Positions 51,838 to 59,193 of a DNA stretch of 64,000 nt are shown piece by piece. The notes beneath the pieces were generated by a model, which saw only the letters and a list, made by a program, of their open reading frames with translations, was not told the origin of the DNA and searched no databases. The stretch is from Streptomyces sp. 2131.1 (GTDB lineage Bacteria > Actinomycetota > Actinomycetes > Streptomycetales > Streptomycetaceae), in contig NZ_FNSY01000001.1 of the NCBI RefSeq assembly GCF_900105515.1, forward strand, positions 5,382,001 through 5,446,000, given 5' to 3'. A program made the translations under genes and the position numbers. Within the stretch, counting starts at the first letter, position 1. Each line of letters begins with the position of its first letter.

Positions 51838-52371
51838 TCAGAAGTCGGCCGTCAGCCGCTCCTCCAGCCGCGCCACCGAGTCCTGGGCGTTTGCCTTCTC
51901 GTAGGCGTCGCGGATGCGCTCGATCTGCCCGCCGCGCACCCGGGCCTCGGACGCGGGGTAGAGCAGGGTCAGCTCGTAGCTCCGCTCCCGTTCGATGACC
52001 CCGTGGGAGTCGCGCCACTGGCCCCGGCCTTCCTGGATGGTCAGCCCGTTCGGGAAGCGCGGGGTGACCTCCGCGTCGATGAACTCCAGGAACTGCCGGT
52101 CGGTCATCTCCGGCCCGCCGTCCGGGCGCTCGGTGCCGAAGAGGAGCCGCGTCTCGACGTAGTCCTTGCCGCGCAGGGCTCCCGCCACCGCCGGGCGCGG
52201 CTCCGGCGAGGCACCGGACCCGAGCGTGGCGTACGCGACGGGCGTGCCCACCGCCAGTACGGCGAGGCCCGCCGCAGCGGCGACGAGCGCGGTCCGCCGC
52301 CGCGGAAGGCGCCGGTCGTCGGGGGAGGCGGCCGGGTCGTTCGCGACGGCCGTGCGGGACAGGAGAGGCAT
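51838..52371 (-). CDS. DUF3574 exported/anchored protein
   Basis: 177-residue protein with an N-terminal Arg-rich stretch and hydrophobic helix (about 26-46, TALVAAAAGLAVLAVGTPVAYA), then a DUF3574 domain (about 65-177): YVETRLLFGTERPDGG, MTDRQFLEFIDAEVTPRFPNG and ERSYELTLLYPASEA. Role unknown. ATG 52371 lacks a good Shine-Dalgarno. Diverges from the ArsR-like gene. Confidence 0.8.
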   Translation of the reverse strand: MPLLSRTAVANDPAASPDDRRLPRRRTALVAAAAGLAVLAVGTPVAYATLGSGASPEPRPAVAGALRGKDYVETRLLFGTERPDGGPEMTDRQFLEFIDAEVTPRFPNGLTIQEGRGQWRDSHGVIERERSYELTLLYPASEARVRGGQIERIRDAYEKANAQDSVARLEERLTADF

Positions 52372-52529
52372 GGGGGAGAGCCCTTCGTTCCGGATACGGG
52401 GAAGGCGCAGACGCGCGGGCCTCACTGTCGCAAGCGGCCCCCGACGGGCCGTGCCGGACAAGGGGTGCCACAGGGATTCCACCCGAACGGGCGGGAGCGC
52501 ACGGAGGCGCGTCGGGCGCGCCCGTTCTA

Positions 52530-52558
52530 TTGACAGATCTCTTTCGAGAGAACACTCT
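52530..52558 (+). promoter_or_regulatory. Promoter of the ArsR-like gene, probably leaderless, with operator
   Basis: TTGACA (52530-52535), 17-bp spacer, CACTCT (52553-52558). The ATG at 52565 is 6-7 bp past the -10, so transcription should begin at or next to the start codon. The spacer contains CTCT-TTCG-AGAG (52539-52550) and GAGAG-AACA-CTCTC (52546-52559), overlapping inverted repeats suited to an ArsR-type dimer. Confidence 0.6.
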
Positions 52559-52564
52559 CGTCGC

Positions 52565-53209
52565 ATGCCGCAGTCCGAAGAACCAGCAGAGCGAGCCCTT
52601 CGAGCACCGGCCGAGCCGGAGGTCCGGCCCGCCGGCGCCGACGAGGCCGATGAGCGGGTCTCCGCTCCCGAAGGCCCCCGCCGCCTCACCGATCCGGCCT
52701 CCATGCGGGCGCTCTCCCATCCGGTGCGGCTCGCGCTCATCGAAGCCCTCAGCGTCCAGGGGCCGCTGACGGCGACCCAGGCCGGTCAGCTGATCGGCGA
52801 GTCCCCCACCACCTGCTCGTTCCACTTCCGCCAGCTCGCGAAGTACGGCTTCGTGGAGGAGGCCGGACCCATGCCCGGCCGCTCGCGCCCCTGGCGCGTC
52901 ACCCGGCTCGGCTGGTCCATGGAGAGCGATCCCGACGACGAGACGCCCGCCGGGCGGGAACGCGACCTGGCGGCCCGGCACCTCGGCGATGTCGCCCTGG
53001 AGCGGCAGCTCGAACGCCACCGGACGCACCGGCCGAAGAGCGAGCGGACGCACACGATCTGGTGGGTCACCCCGGACGAGGCGGACGAACTTCAGGGAGA
53101 GATCGACAAGTTGGTCATGCGCTACCGGGACAGGCTCCACGACCCCGCAGCCAGGCCGGCGGACGCCGGGCCGGTGGAGGTGGTGATCCTCACCCATCCA
53201 TTCGCCTGA
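52565..53209 (+). CDS. ArsR-like winged-helix regulator
   Basis: 214-residue regulator with a winged-helix domain at about 45-115: MRALSHPVRLALIEALSVQG, then QAGQLIGESPTTCSFHFRQLAKYGFVEEA. No Cys metal site is obvious, so it is of the HTH_20/ligand-sensing kind rather than an arsenic sensor. The C terminus (about 130-214) has a coiled region ending VEVVILTHPFA. The MFS gene follows after 38 bp and is likely its target. ATG 52565 coincides with the predicted transcription start. Confidence 0.87.
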   Translation: MPQSEEPAERALRAPAEPEVRPAGADEADERVSAPEGPRRLTDPASMRALSHPVRLALIEALSVQGPLTATQAGQLIGESPTTCSFHFRQLAKYGFVEEAGPMPGRSRPWRVTRLGWSMESDPDDETPAGRERDLAARHLGDVALERQLERHRTHRPKSERTHTIWWVTPDEADELQGEIDKLVMRYRDRLHDPAARPADAGPVEVVILTHPFA

Positions 53210-53247
53210 AACACACACCGCCAGCACCGACCGACCGGGGGGACGGC

Positions 53248-54609
53248 ATGACCGACGAAACAGCGGCCACAACGGGCACGAAGCCCGACGACACGAAGCC
53301 TGACGACACGAAGTCCGACGATACGAAGCCGTTACGCAGGAACAGGGACTTCACCCTGCTGTGGGGAGGCCAGGCGGTCTCCGAGCTCGGCACCGCCGTG
53401 TCGCTCCTGGCCTTCCCGCTGCTCGTGCTGTCGCTGCACGGTTCCGCCGTGCAGGCGGGGGCGCTCGGCACGCTCCAGGCGGTCGTCCGGGTCGGTTTCA
53501 TGCTCCCCGCCGGCGTGGTGGCCGACCGCGTGAACCGGAAGCGCGTCATGCAGGTGTGCGACGCGGGCCGGGCCGTCCTCTTCACGGTCCTGGTCGCGGC
53601 GATCCTGCTCGGTCACGCCTCGCTCGCGGTGATCTTCGTGGTCGCGGGGGCCGCCGCCGTACTGGATGTGCTGTTCGGCGCGGCCGAGATGTCGGTCATC
53701 AGCCAACTCGTACCGGAGTCACAGCTCGCGGACGCCTTCGCCAAGAACGAGGCGCGCTCGTACGGGGCGTCACTGGCCGGGCCACCGCTGGGAGGCTTCC
53801 TGTACGGGCTCGGCCGGGCGGTCCCGTTCCTCTTCGACGCCCTGAGCTACCTGCTCTCGTTCCTGGCGGTCTCCCTCATTCGCAAGCCCGCCCACCCGAA
53901 GCGGGCGGGAAGCGCCGCGACTTCGCTCCGCCACGACACGCTGGAGGGCCTGCGCCACGTCCTGGCGAGCCCCTATCTCCGGTCGGTGATCCTCGTGGCG
54001 GCACCGGTGAACTTCGCTTTGACCGGCGCGCAGTTCTCGGCCGTGCTGATCCTCGCGGACGCCGGTCACAGCCCGAGGGCGCTCGGTCTGGCCCAGGGCT
54101 GCATAGCGATCGGTGGCCTGCTCGGCGCCCTCTGTGCCGTCCGCCTGCAGCGGCTCCTGCCCTTCCACCGCCTGCTGCTGACGGCCCTGGGCGTTCTGCT
54201 GGCCCTGCTCGTGGCGAGCACCGCGCTGAACGGCGGTCTGCTGATGGTGGCTCCGCTCGCCGCCGGCCTGTTCCTGGCTCCGGCCGTCAACTCGTTGCTC
54301 TTCGGACGCCTCGCCGCGACCACCCCGGCCCGCATCCAGGGACGCGTCATCAGCGTCGTCGCGCTCGCCGCCACGGGGGCCGCCTCACTCGCCCCGGTCG
54401 TCGTCGGGGCGTTGGTGGAACAGCGCGGGGGCACGGCCGCGATGACCACGGCCGTGGCAGCCGCGGCCCTCTCCCTCGCAGCCGCCGGCCTCGGCCGTGC
54501 CGCGCTCCGGGAAGACCGGGAAGGCCAGGACGATCAGGGAGCCCAGGAAGCCTGCGAAGACCGCGGTCTCACTGCCGGTACCCCGCCAGAAACCTCCCGA
54601 TCCGGCTGA
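53248..54609 (+). CDS. MFS transporter (enterobactin-exporter/MFS_3 type) with TTA codon
   Basis: 453-residue transporter with about 12 hydrophobic segments; FTLLWGGQAVSELGTAVSLLAFPLLVL, ADRVNRKRVMQVCDAGRA and LLFGRLAATTPARIQGRV (given in part) match the MFS_3 group of exporters. The N terminus carries three KPDDT-like repeats before the first helix. Leu29 is encoded by TTA (53332-53334), the rare codon read by bldA tRNA in Streptomyces, so production is likely tied to development. Its last 41 bp overlap the 3' end of the convergent aminotransferase gene. ATG 53248 follows GGGGGGAC. Confidence 0.88.
   Translation: MTDETAATTGTKPDDTKPDDTKSDDTKPLRRNRDFTLLWGGQAVSELGTAVSLLAFPLLVLSLHGSAVQAGALGTLQAVVRVGFMLPAGVVADRVNRKRVMQVCDAGRAVLFTVLVAAILLGHASLAVIFVVAGAAAVLDVLFGAAEMSVISQLVPESQLADAFAKNEARSYGASLAGPPLGGFLYGLGRAVPFLFDALSYLLSFLAVSLIRKPAHPKRAGSAATSLRHDTLEGLRHVLASPYLRSVILVAAPVNFALTGAQFSAVLILADAGHSPRALGLAQGCIAIGGLLGALCAVRLQRLLPFHRLLLTALGVLLALLVASTALNGGLLMVAPLAAGLFLAPAVNSLLFGRLAATTPARIQGRVISVVALAATGAASLAPVVVGALVEQRGGTAAMTTAVAAAALSLAAAGLGRAALREDREGQDDQGAQEACEDRGLTAGTPPETSRSG
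53281..53325 (+). repeat. Three 15-bp in-frame repeats (KPDDT) in the MFS gene
   Basis: AAGCCCGACGACACG (53281-53295), AAGCCTGACGACACG (53296-53310) and AAGTCCGACGATACG (53311-53325) encode KPDDT, KPDDT and KSDDT in the cytoplasmic N-terminal tail; number may vary by slippage between strains. Confidence 0.85.
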
Positions 54610-55780
54610 TCGCCGCGTCCAGGTCGTCGGCGTGCGGCAGGGTCAGGATGCGGAAGTGGTCGGGGCGGGGGTAGTTGAAGCCGGTGCCCTGGACGACCTG
54701 GATCTTCTCGCGCAGCAGCAGGTCCAGGACGAACTTCTCGTCGTCGGCGATCGGGTGCACCTTCGGGTCGATGCGCGGGAAGGCGTACAGCGCGCCCTTG
54801 GGCTTCACGCAGGAGACGCCCGGGATCTCGTTCAGCTTCTGCCAGGCACGGTCGCGCTGCTCGTACAGCCTGCCGCCGGGCACCACCAGGTCCCGGATCG
54901 ACTGCCGGCCGCCGAGCGCGGCCTGGATGGCGTACTGGGCGGGCGCGTTGGGGCACAGCCGCATGGAGGCGAGCATCGTCAGGCCCTCCAGATAGCTGCG
55001 GGCGTGCTGCTTCGGGCCGGAGACCACCATCCAGCCGGAGCGGAACCCGGCCACCCGGTACGTCTTCGACAGGCCGCTGAAGGTGAGGCAGACCAGATCC
55101 GGGGCGAGGACCGCCACGCTGTGGTGCTCGGCGTCGTCGTACAGGATCTGGTCGTAGATCTCGTCGGCGAACACCATCAGGCCGTGCCGGCGCGCCAGGT
55201 CGAGGATGTCCTCCAGGACCTCGCGCGGGTAGACGGCGCCGGTCGGGTTGTTGGGGTTGATGATCACGACGGCCCGTGTGCGGTCGGTGATCTTCGAGGC
55301 CATGTCCGCGATGTCGGGGTTCCAGTCCGAGGCCTCGTCGCACGCGTAGTGCACGGCCTTGCCGCCGGCCAGCGTCGTCACCGCCGTCCACAGCGGGTAG
55401 TCGGGGGAGGGGACGAGCACCTCGTCGCCGTCCTCCAGCAGGCCCTGGACGGCCATCGAGATCAGTTCGGAGACGCCGTTGCCGAGGAAGATGTCGTCCA
55501 CGCCGACCTCGGTGAGCCCCATCGCCTGGTAGCGCTGGGCCACGGCCCGCCGGGCGGACAGGACGCCGCGCGAGTCCGTGTAGCCGTGGGCCTGCGGGAG
55601 CATCCGGATCATGTCCTGGACGATCTCCTCGGGCGCCTCGAAGCCGAACAGCGCCGGGTTGCCCGTGTTGAGCCGGAGCACGCTGTGGCCCGCCTCCTCC
55701 AGGGCGTTGGCGTGCTCGATGACGGGGCCCCGGATCTCGTAGCAGACCTCGTTGAGCTTGCTGGACTGGCGGAATTCCAT
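54569..55780 (-). CDS. Alanine-type PLP aminotransferase (AlaA-like)
   Basis: 403-residue class I aminotransferase. Motifs are LRLNTGNPALFGF at 36-48, NPNNPTGAVYP, FADEIYDQILYDD with Asp206, and the PLP lysine K239 in TFSGLSKTYRVAGFRSGW. The sequence resembles E. coli AlaA, a glutamate-pyruvate aminotransferase. ATG 55780 has GGGGAGG upstream. It diverges from an HxlR regulator, and the operator palindrome lies between the two starts. Confidence 0.92.
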   Translation of the reverse strand: MEFRQSSKLNEVCYEIRGPVIEHANALEEAGHSVLRLNTGNPALFGFEAPEEIVQDMIRMLPQAHGYTDSRGVLSARRAVAQRYQAMGLTEVGVDDIFLGNGVSELISMAVQGLLEDGDEVLVPSPDYPLWTAVTTLAGGKAVHYACDEASDWNPDIADMASKITDRTRAVVIINPNNPTGAVYPREVLEDILDLARRHGLMVFADEIYDQILYDDAEHHSVAVLAPDLVCLTFSGLSKTYRVAGFRSGWMVVSGPKQHARSYLEGLTMLASMRLCPNAPAQYAIQAALGGRQSIRDLVVPGGRLYEQRDRAWQKLNEIPGVSCVKPKGALYAFPRIDPKVHPIADDEKFVLDLLLREKIQVVQGTGFNYPRPDHFRILTLPHADDLDAAISRIGRFLAGYRQ

Positions 55781-55818
55781 GCGGTGCCTCCCCGACCCGA
55801 TTGCGATACTTGGTTTTA

Positions 55819-55834
55819 CCAAGCTCGAGCTTGG
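55819..55834. promoter_or_regulatory. 16-bp palindrome, candidate HxlR operator
   Basis: CCAAGCTCGAGCTTGG (55819-55834) is a perfect palindrome; TTGG at 55810-55813 and TCCAA at 55839-55843 add outer half-sites. It lies 39 bp from the aminotransferase ATG and 32 bp from the HxlR ATG. Confidence 0.7.
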
Positions 55835-55858
55835 AAAGTCCAACAACATGTCTAGACT
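55831..55858 (+). promoter_or_regulatory. Candidate leaderless promoter of the HxlR gene
   Basis: TTGGAA (55831-55836), 16-bp spacer, TAGACT (55853-55858), then 7 bp to the ATG at 55866. The -35 overlaps the palindrome, so binding would block it. Confidence 0.5.
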
Positions 55859-55865
55859 GCGTCGC

Positions 55866-56534
55866 ATGCCACGTCAGACACAGCCGGCGACCCGCCCGGC
55901 CCGCCGCCGGAGTTACGACCAGTTCTGTGCCGGCGCCCGCGCCCTGGACGCCGTCGGTGACCGGTGGACCCTGCTGATCGTCCGTGAACTGCTGGCCGGT
56001 CCCCGCCGCTACACCGATCTCCACGCCGACCTGCCCGGAGTCAGCACGGACGTCCTGGCCTCCCGCCTCAAGGACATGGAAAAGGGCGGCCTCGTCACCC
56101 GCCGCAAGCTCCCGCCGCCCGCAGCCGCCTCGGTGTACGAGCTCACCGCACGCGGCCACGGACTGCTGCCGGTCCTCGCCGCGCTCGCCGAGTGGGGCGC
56201 CCCCGCGCTCGCCGAGCGGCGGCCCACGGACGCGGTCCGGGCCCACTGGTTCGCGCTCCCGCTGCTGGGCGCGCTGAAGGGGACGGCCGCCACGGGCGTC
56301 CTCGACGTCCATCTGGACGAGGGCGAGTTCCACATCCGTACGGGCGAGGCGACCGCCGGCGAACCGGTGTACGGGGACGGACCCGCCGCCGACGCCGACG
56401 CGCGCATCGCCCTCGACGCGGAGCTCTGCCTCGCGCTGGGGCGCGGCGAGGCGGTGTTCGCCGAGGCGGTCGGGGACGGCCGGATCGAGGTCTCCGGCGA
56501 CAGCCCGCTGGCCAAGGAACTGCGGGGGAGCTGA
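55866..56534 (+). CDS. HxlR family winged-helix regulator
   Basis: 222-residue regulator. The HxlR domain (about 15-105) has the family Cys in SYDQFCAGARALDAVGDRW, then LLIVRELLAGPRRYTDLHADL and VLASRLKDMEKGGLVTRRKL. A C-terminal SCP2-like extension (about 125-222; VLDVHLDEGEFHIRTGEA, DAELCLALGRGEAVFAEA) is seen in actinobacterial members and may bind a ligand. I choose ATG 55866 since it fits the predicted leaderless start; ATG 55848 is the alternative. Likely represses itself and the aminotransferase. Confidence 0.88.
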   Translation: MPRQTQPATRPARRRSYDQFCAGARALDAVGDRWTLLIVRELLAGPRRYTDLHADLPGVSTDVLASRLKDMEKGGLVTRRKLPPPAAASVYELTARGHGLLPVLAALAEWGAPALAERRPTDAVRAHWFALPLLGALKGTAATGVLDVHLDEGEFHIRTGEATAGEPVYGDGPAADADARIALDAELCLALGRGEAVFAEAVGDGRIEVSGDSPLAKELRGS

Positions 56535-56639
56535 CGTTCGTCGCGCGGCCGGATGCCGGTGGCGTGATTCGCGCGGTCCTCTTCCGGGTAACGTCGGGGC
56601 ATTTGAGATGTCCGTGACACCTGGAGACGGGAGAGGCCC

Positions 56640-57128
56640 ATGAGGACCACCGCACGGCAGGGACGACGGGGGCGGCTGGGCAAGGCGCTCGTCATCGCGG
56701 GAAGCGTCGCCGCGCTCGCCTTCGTACCGACGGCGGCCGGCGCCACGCCCGGCAGCGGTGTGAGCGCCACCGTCGTGGCCGAGGGCACCTCGGTGGGCAA
56801 GCTGAAGGTGAAGGCGCCGAAGGGCCGGGCCGACGTCACCTTCCGCACCATCACCATCGCACCGGGCGGCTCCACCGGCTGGCACACCCACAGCGGTCAG
56901 CTGATCGCCGTCGTCAAGTCCGGGACACTCACCCGCACCCTGGACGACTGCTCGGTGGAGGTGTCCCCGGCGGGCACGTCCTTCATCGAGCCGTCGGGGA
57001 AGAAGCACCGCCACATCGGACGCAACCTGGGCACCGAGCCCGTCGTGCTCTGGGTGACGTACCTGCTGCCCCACGGCAGCGAACTCTCCGACGACGCCGA
57101 CGCGGTGGAGTGCGGACCGGGGCAGTGA
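56640..57128 (+). CDS. Secreted cupin-domain protein
   Basis: 162-residue exported protein: signal peptide about 1-35 (KALVIAGSVAALAFVPTAAGA), then a cupin barrel (about 60-150) with metal-type residues in GGSTGWHTHSGQLI and IEPSGKKHRHIGRNLG. Two Cys (DDCSVE, VECGPGQ) may form a disulfide. Substrate unknown. ATG 56640 has GGGAGAGG upstream. Confidence 0.82.
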   Translation: MRTTARQGRRGRLGKALVIAGSVAALAFVPTAAGATPGSGVSATVVAEGTSVGKLKVKAPKGRADVTFRTITIAPGGSTGWHTHSGQLIAVVKSGTLTRTLDDCSVEVSPAGTSFIEPSGKKHRHIGRNLGTEPVVLWVTYLLPHGSELSDDADAVECGPGQ

Positions 57129-57135
57129 CAACGAC

Positions 57136-57178
57136 CGGGGACACCGCCCGCCGGCGTCAGCGGGCGAGTGTCTCCCCG
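57136..57178. terminator. Hairpin terminator between cupin and SnoaL-like genes
   Basis: CGGGGACACCGCCCGC (57136-57151) pairs with GCGGGCGAGTGTCTCCCCG (57160-57178) with small bulges. The stop codon of the minus-strand SnoaL-like gene lies in the loop. Confidence 0.7.
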
Positions 57179-57522
57179 TACGCGCCGAGGCCCGCGCTCA
57201 CCAGCCCGTCGCGGAAGGTCAGCACCTCGTAGACCCGGCCGCCGATCTGGTTGCGGTAGTCGATCACCAGCGTGTCGACGCCGGCCCTGACGTCCATCAC
57301 CTCGAACTCCAGGTCCGGGATGAGTTCGAGCCCGCGCTTCCAGTACGCCCGCAGTGCCTCCTTGCCGTGCACCGCCCCCGACGGGTCGCCGGTGAACCGC
57401 GCGATCATCGGCGAGCTGAACGTCACGTCCTCGTGATAGTGCGTCAGGATGCGTTCCAGATCGTGGGAGTTCCAGTCGTCCTGCCACTGCGCTGCGAACT
57501 TACGGGCGAATGCGAGATCCAT
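57157..57522 (-). CDS. SnoaL-like/NTF2-fold protein
   Basis: 121-residue single-domain protein of the SnoaL_2 type: FARKFAAQWQDDWNSHDLER, ILTHYHEDVTFSSPMI, HGKEALRAYWKRGLELIPDL. Members are small enzymes or binding proteins; no substrate can be given. ATG 57522 is chosen over an upstream in-frame ATG at 57579, whose extra residues are not conserved-looking. Divergent from the uridine-kinase-like gene. Confidence 0.8.
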   Translation of the reverse strand: MDLAFARKFAAQWQDDWNSHDLERILTHYHEDVTFSSPMIARFTGDPSGAVHGKEALRAYWKRGLELIPDLEFEVMDVRAGVDTLVIDYRNQIGGRVYEVLTFRDGLVSAGLGAYGETLAR

Positions 57523-57605
57523 GGCCACGACCGTAATCGCCGAGGCGCGTGGCGGCCGCATGTTTTCGCACGTGGCCACGGGATGAGACGGGTGATGATG
57601 GACGG

Positions 57606-58244
57606 GTGCGATTCGAAGCGATCTCCTGGGAACGGCTGACGGACGCGCTCGCCGCGCACGCCGACGCGCTGGAGCCCGCCGACGGCGGCCCCTGGCTGAA
57701 ACTCGCCGTCGACGGCGCCCCGGCCGCCCGCCCCGGCGAACTGGCCGAGTCCGTCGCCCAGGCGCTGCGGCTGCGGGGACGCGCCGTGCTCCCCGTCTCC
57801 ACCGCCGGGTTCCTGCGGCCGGCCAGCCTGCGCTACGAGTACGGCAAGCAGGACCCGGACTCGTACTTCGGCAGCTGGTTCGACACCGGAGCCCTGTGGC
57901 GCGAGGTGTTCGGCCCCTTGGAGCCCGGCGGCAGCGGGAGGGTGCTGCCCGACCTCTGGGACCCGGCCACGGACCGGGCCACGCGCAGCCCGTACGCGCA
58001 CCTGCCGGAGGGCGGGGTGCTGATCCTGCACGGGCCGCTGCTGTTCGGGCACTGGTTCCCGTTCGACCTCGGCGTCCACCTGCGGCTCTCGGCCGGTGCG
58101 CTGCGGCGGCGCACGCCGGAGGACGAGCTGTGGACCCTGCCCGCGTTCCAGCGGTACGAGGACGAGGTGGCCCCCGCCGACAGCGCGGACGCGGTGGTAC
58201 GCGCCGACGACCCGCACCACCCGGCCTGGACCGGACTGCGCTGA
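57606..58244 (+). CDS. Uridine-kinase-like protein lacking the P-loop
   Basis: 212-residue homologue of actinobacterial uridine kinases: order and spacing match (LKLAVDGAPAARPGELAESV, STAGFLRPASLRYEYGKQDP, SYFGSWFDTGALWREVFGPL, HGPLLFGHWFPFDLGVHL). The place of Walker A (about 36-45), normally GxxxxGKT, reads DGAPAARPGE, so the ATP-binding Lys is missing. It is probably not an active kinase. The start is GTG 57606 (VRFEAISWERL) without a clear ribosome-binding site. Confidence 0.75.
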   Translation: MRFEAISWERLTDALAAHADALEPADGGPWLKLAVDGAPAARPGELAESVAQALRLRGRAVLPVSTAGFLRPASLRYEYGKQDPDSYFGSWFDTGALWREVFGPLEPGGSGRVLPDLWDPATDRATRSPYAHLPEGGVLILHGPLLFGHWFPFDLGVHLRLSAGALRRRTPEDELWTLPAFQRYEDEVAPADSADAVVRADDPHHPAWTGLR

Positions 58245-58290
58245 GCCCTGTGGCCGGCGCGCCCCGCGCTCCCGGTCGGCCCCGCCCCCG

Positions 58291-59193
58291 CTACTCGCCC
58301 GGCAACGGCGGCCGCCCGCCCACCGTCCCGACGGCCTGTGCCCCGGCCCGGCACCCCGCCGCAGCGGCCGCCGTGTCGTCCGCCCCCGCCAGCCGCGCCG
58401 CGAGGAAGCCGCCGGTGAACGCGTCGCCCGCCCCGGTCGAGTCCACGGCCCGCCCGGCCGCCTCCGCCGGAACCCGCCCGGTCACCGCGCCCCCGGAGGC
58501 CAGCAGCGCCCCGCCCTCGCCCAGCGTCACGACGACCTGGCGGGCGGGCATGCTCAACTTGGCCGCCGCGTCCGCCGGTTCGGGCAGCCCGGTGAGCAGC
58601 GATGCCTCGTCCGCGTTGGGCAGCAGCAGGTCCGCCCGCTCGGTCAGGGCGAGGAAGCGGTCGACGCCGAGACCGGCGAGGAAGCCGGCCGACGCGGGGT
58701 CCACGCTCACCGGAACGTTCCGCCGTACGGCCTCCCGCAGAGCCAGCAGTGCCGTTTCCCGGCTCGTGTCGGCGAACAGCAGATAGCCCGACAGGTGGAG
58801 GTGGGCGACCCCGTCGAGCAGCGCGGGCGACCAGTCGTCGGGGGAGAGGCGCAGCACCGCGCCGCTGTCGGTGAGAAAGGTGCGCTCCGCGGCGGCGTCC
58901 ACCAGGGCCACGACGGTCGCGGTCGGCTCCTCCTCGTCCACCGCGAGCAGCCCGCGCACCCCCGCCCGCCGCAGCAGGTCCCGGTGCCAGTCCGCCGAGT
59001 CGACGCCTACCCGGGCCAGCAGCCGCACGTCCGGGCAGCCCGCGTGCACAGCCCAGCAGGCCACGTTGGCCCCCGCGCCGCCCGCCCGCGTCCGGATCAC
59101 GGCGGCCGTGTCCGTGCCGTGGACCGGTGCCGATCCGTGCCGGGCGACCACATCGGTGACCACGTCCCCGACGACGAGGAGGCCGCCGCTCAC
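58291..59193 (-). CDS. psuK: Pseudouridine kinase, PfkB family
   Basis: 300-residue PfkB-type sugar kinase: GGLLVVGDVVTDVVARHGS at the start, RAGGAGANVACWAVHAG (substrate loop), and the catalytic signature DSTGAGDAFTGGFLAARLAG near 255-274. Overlap of its GTG start with the stop of psuG (GTGA) and the pairing itself point to phosphorylation of pseudouridine to pseudouridine 5'-phosphate. By sequence alone a ribokinase role could not be excluded. Confidence 0.88.
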   Translation of the reverse strand: MSGGLLVVGDVVTDVVARHGSAPVHGTDTAAVIRTRAGGAGANVACWAVHAGCPDVRLLARVGVDSADWHRDLLRRAGVRGLLAVDEEEPTATVVALVDAAAERTFLTDSGAVLRLSPDDWSPALLDGVAHLHLSGYLLFADTSRETALLALREAVRRNVPVSVDPASAGFLAGLGVDRFLALTERADLLLPNADEASLLTGLPEPADAAAKLSMPARQVVVTLGEGGALLASGGAVTGRVPAEAAGRAVDSTGAGDAFTGGFLAARLAGADDTAAAAAGCRAGAQAVGTVGGRPPLPGE

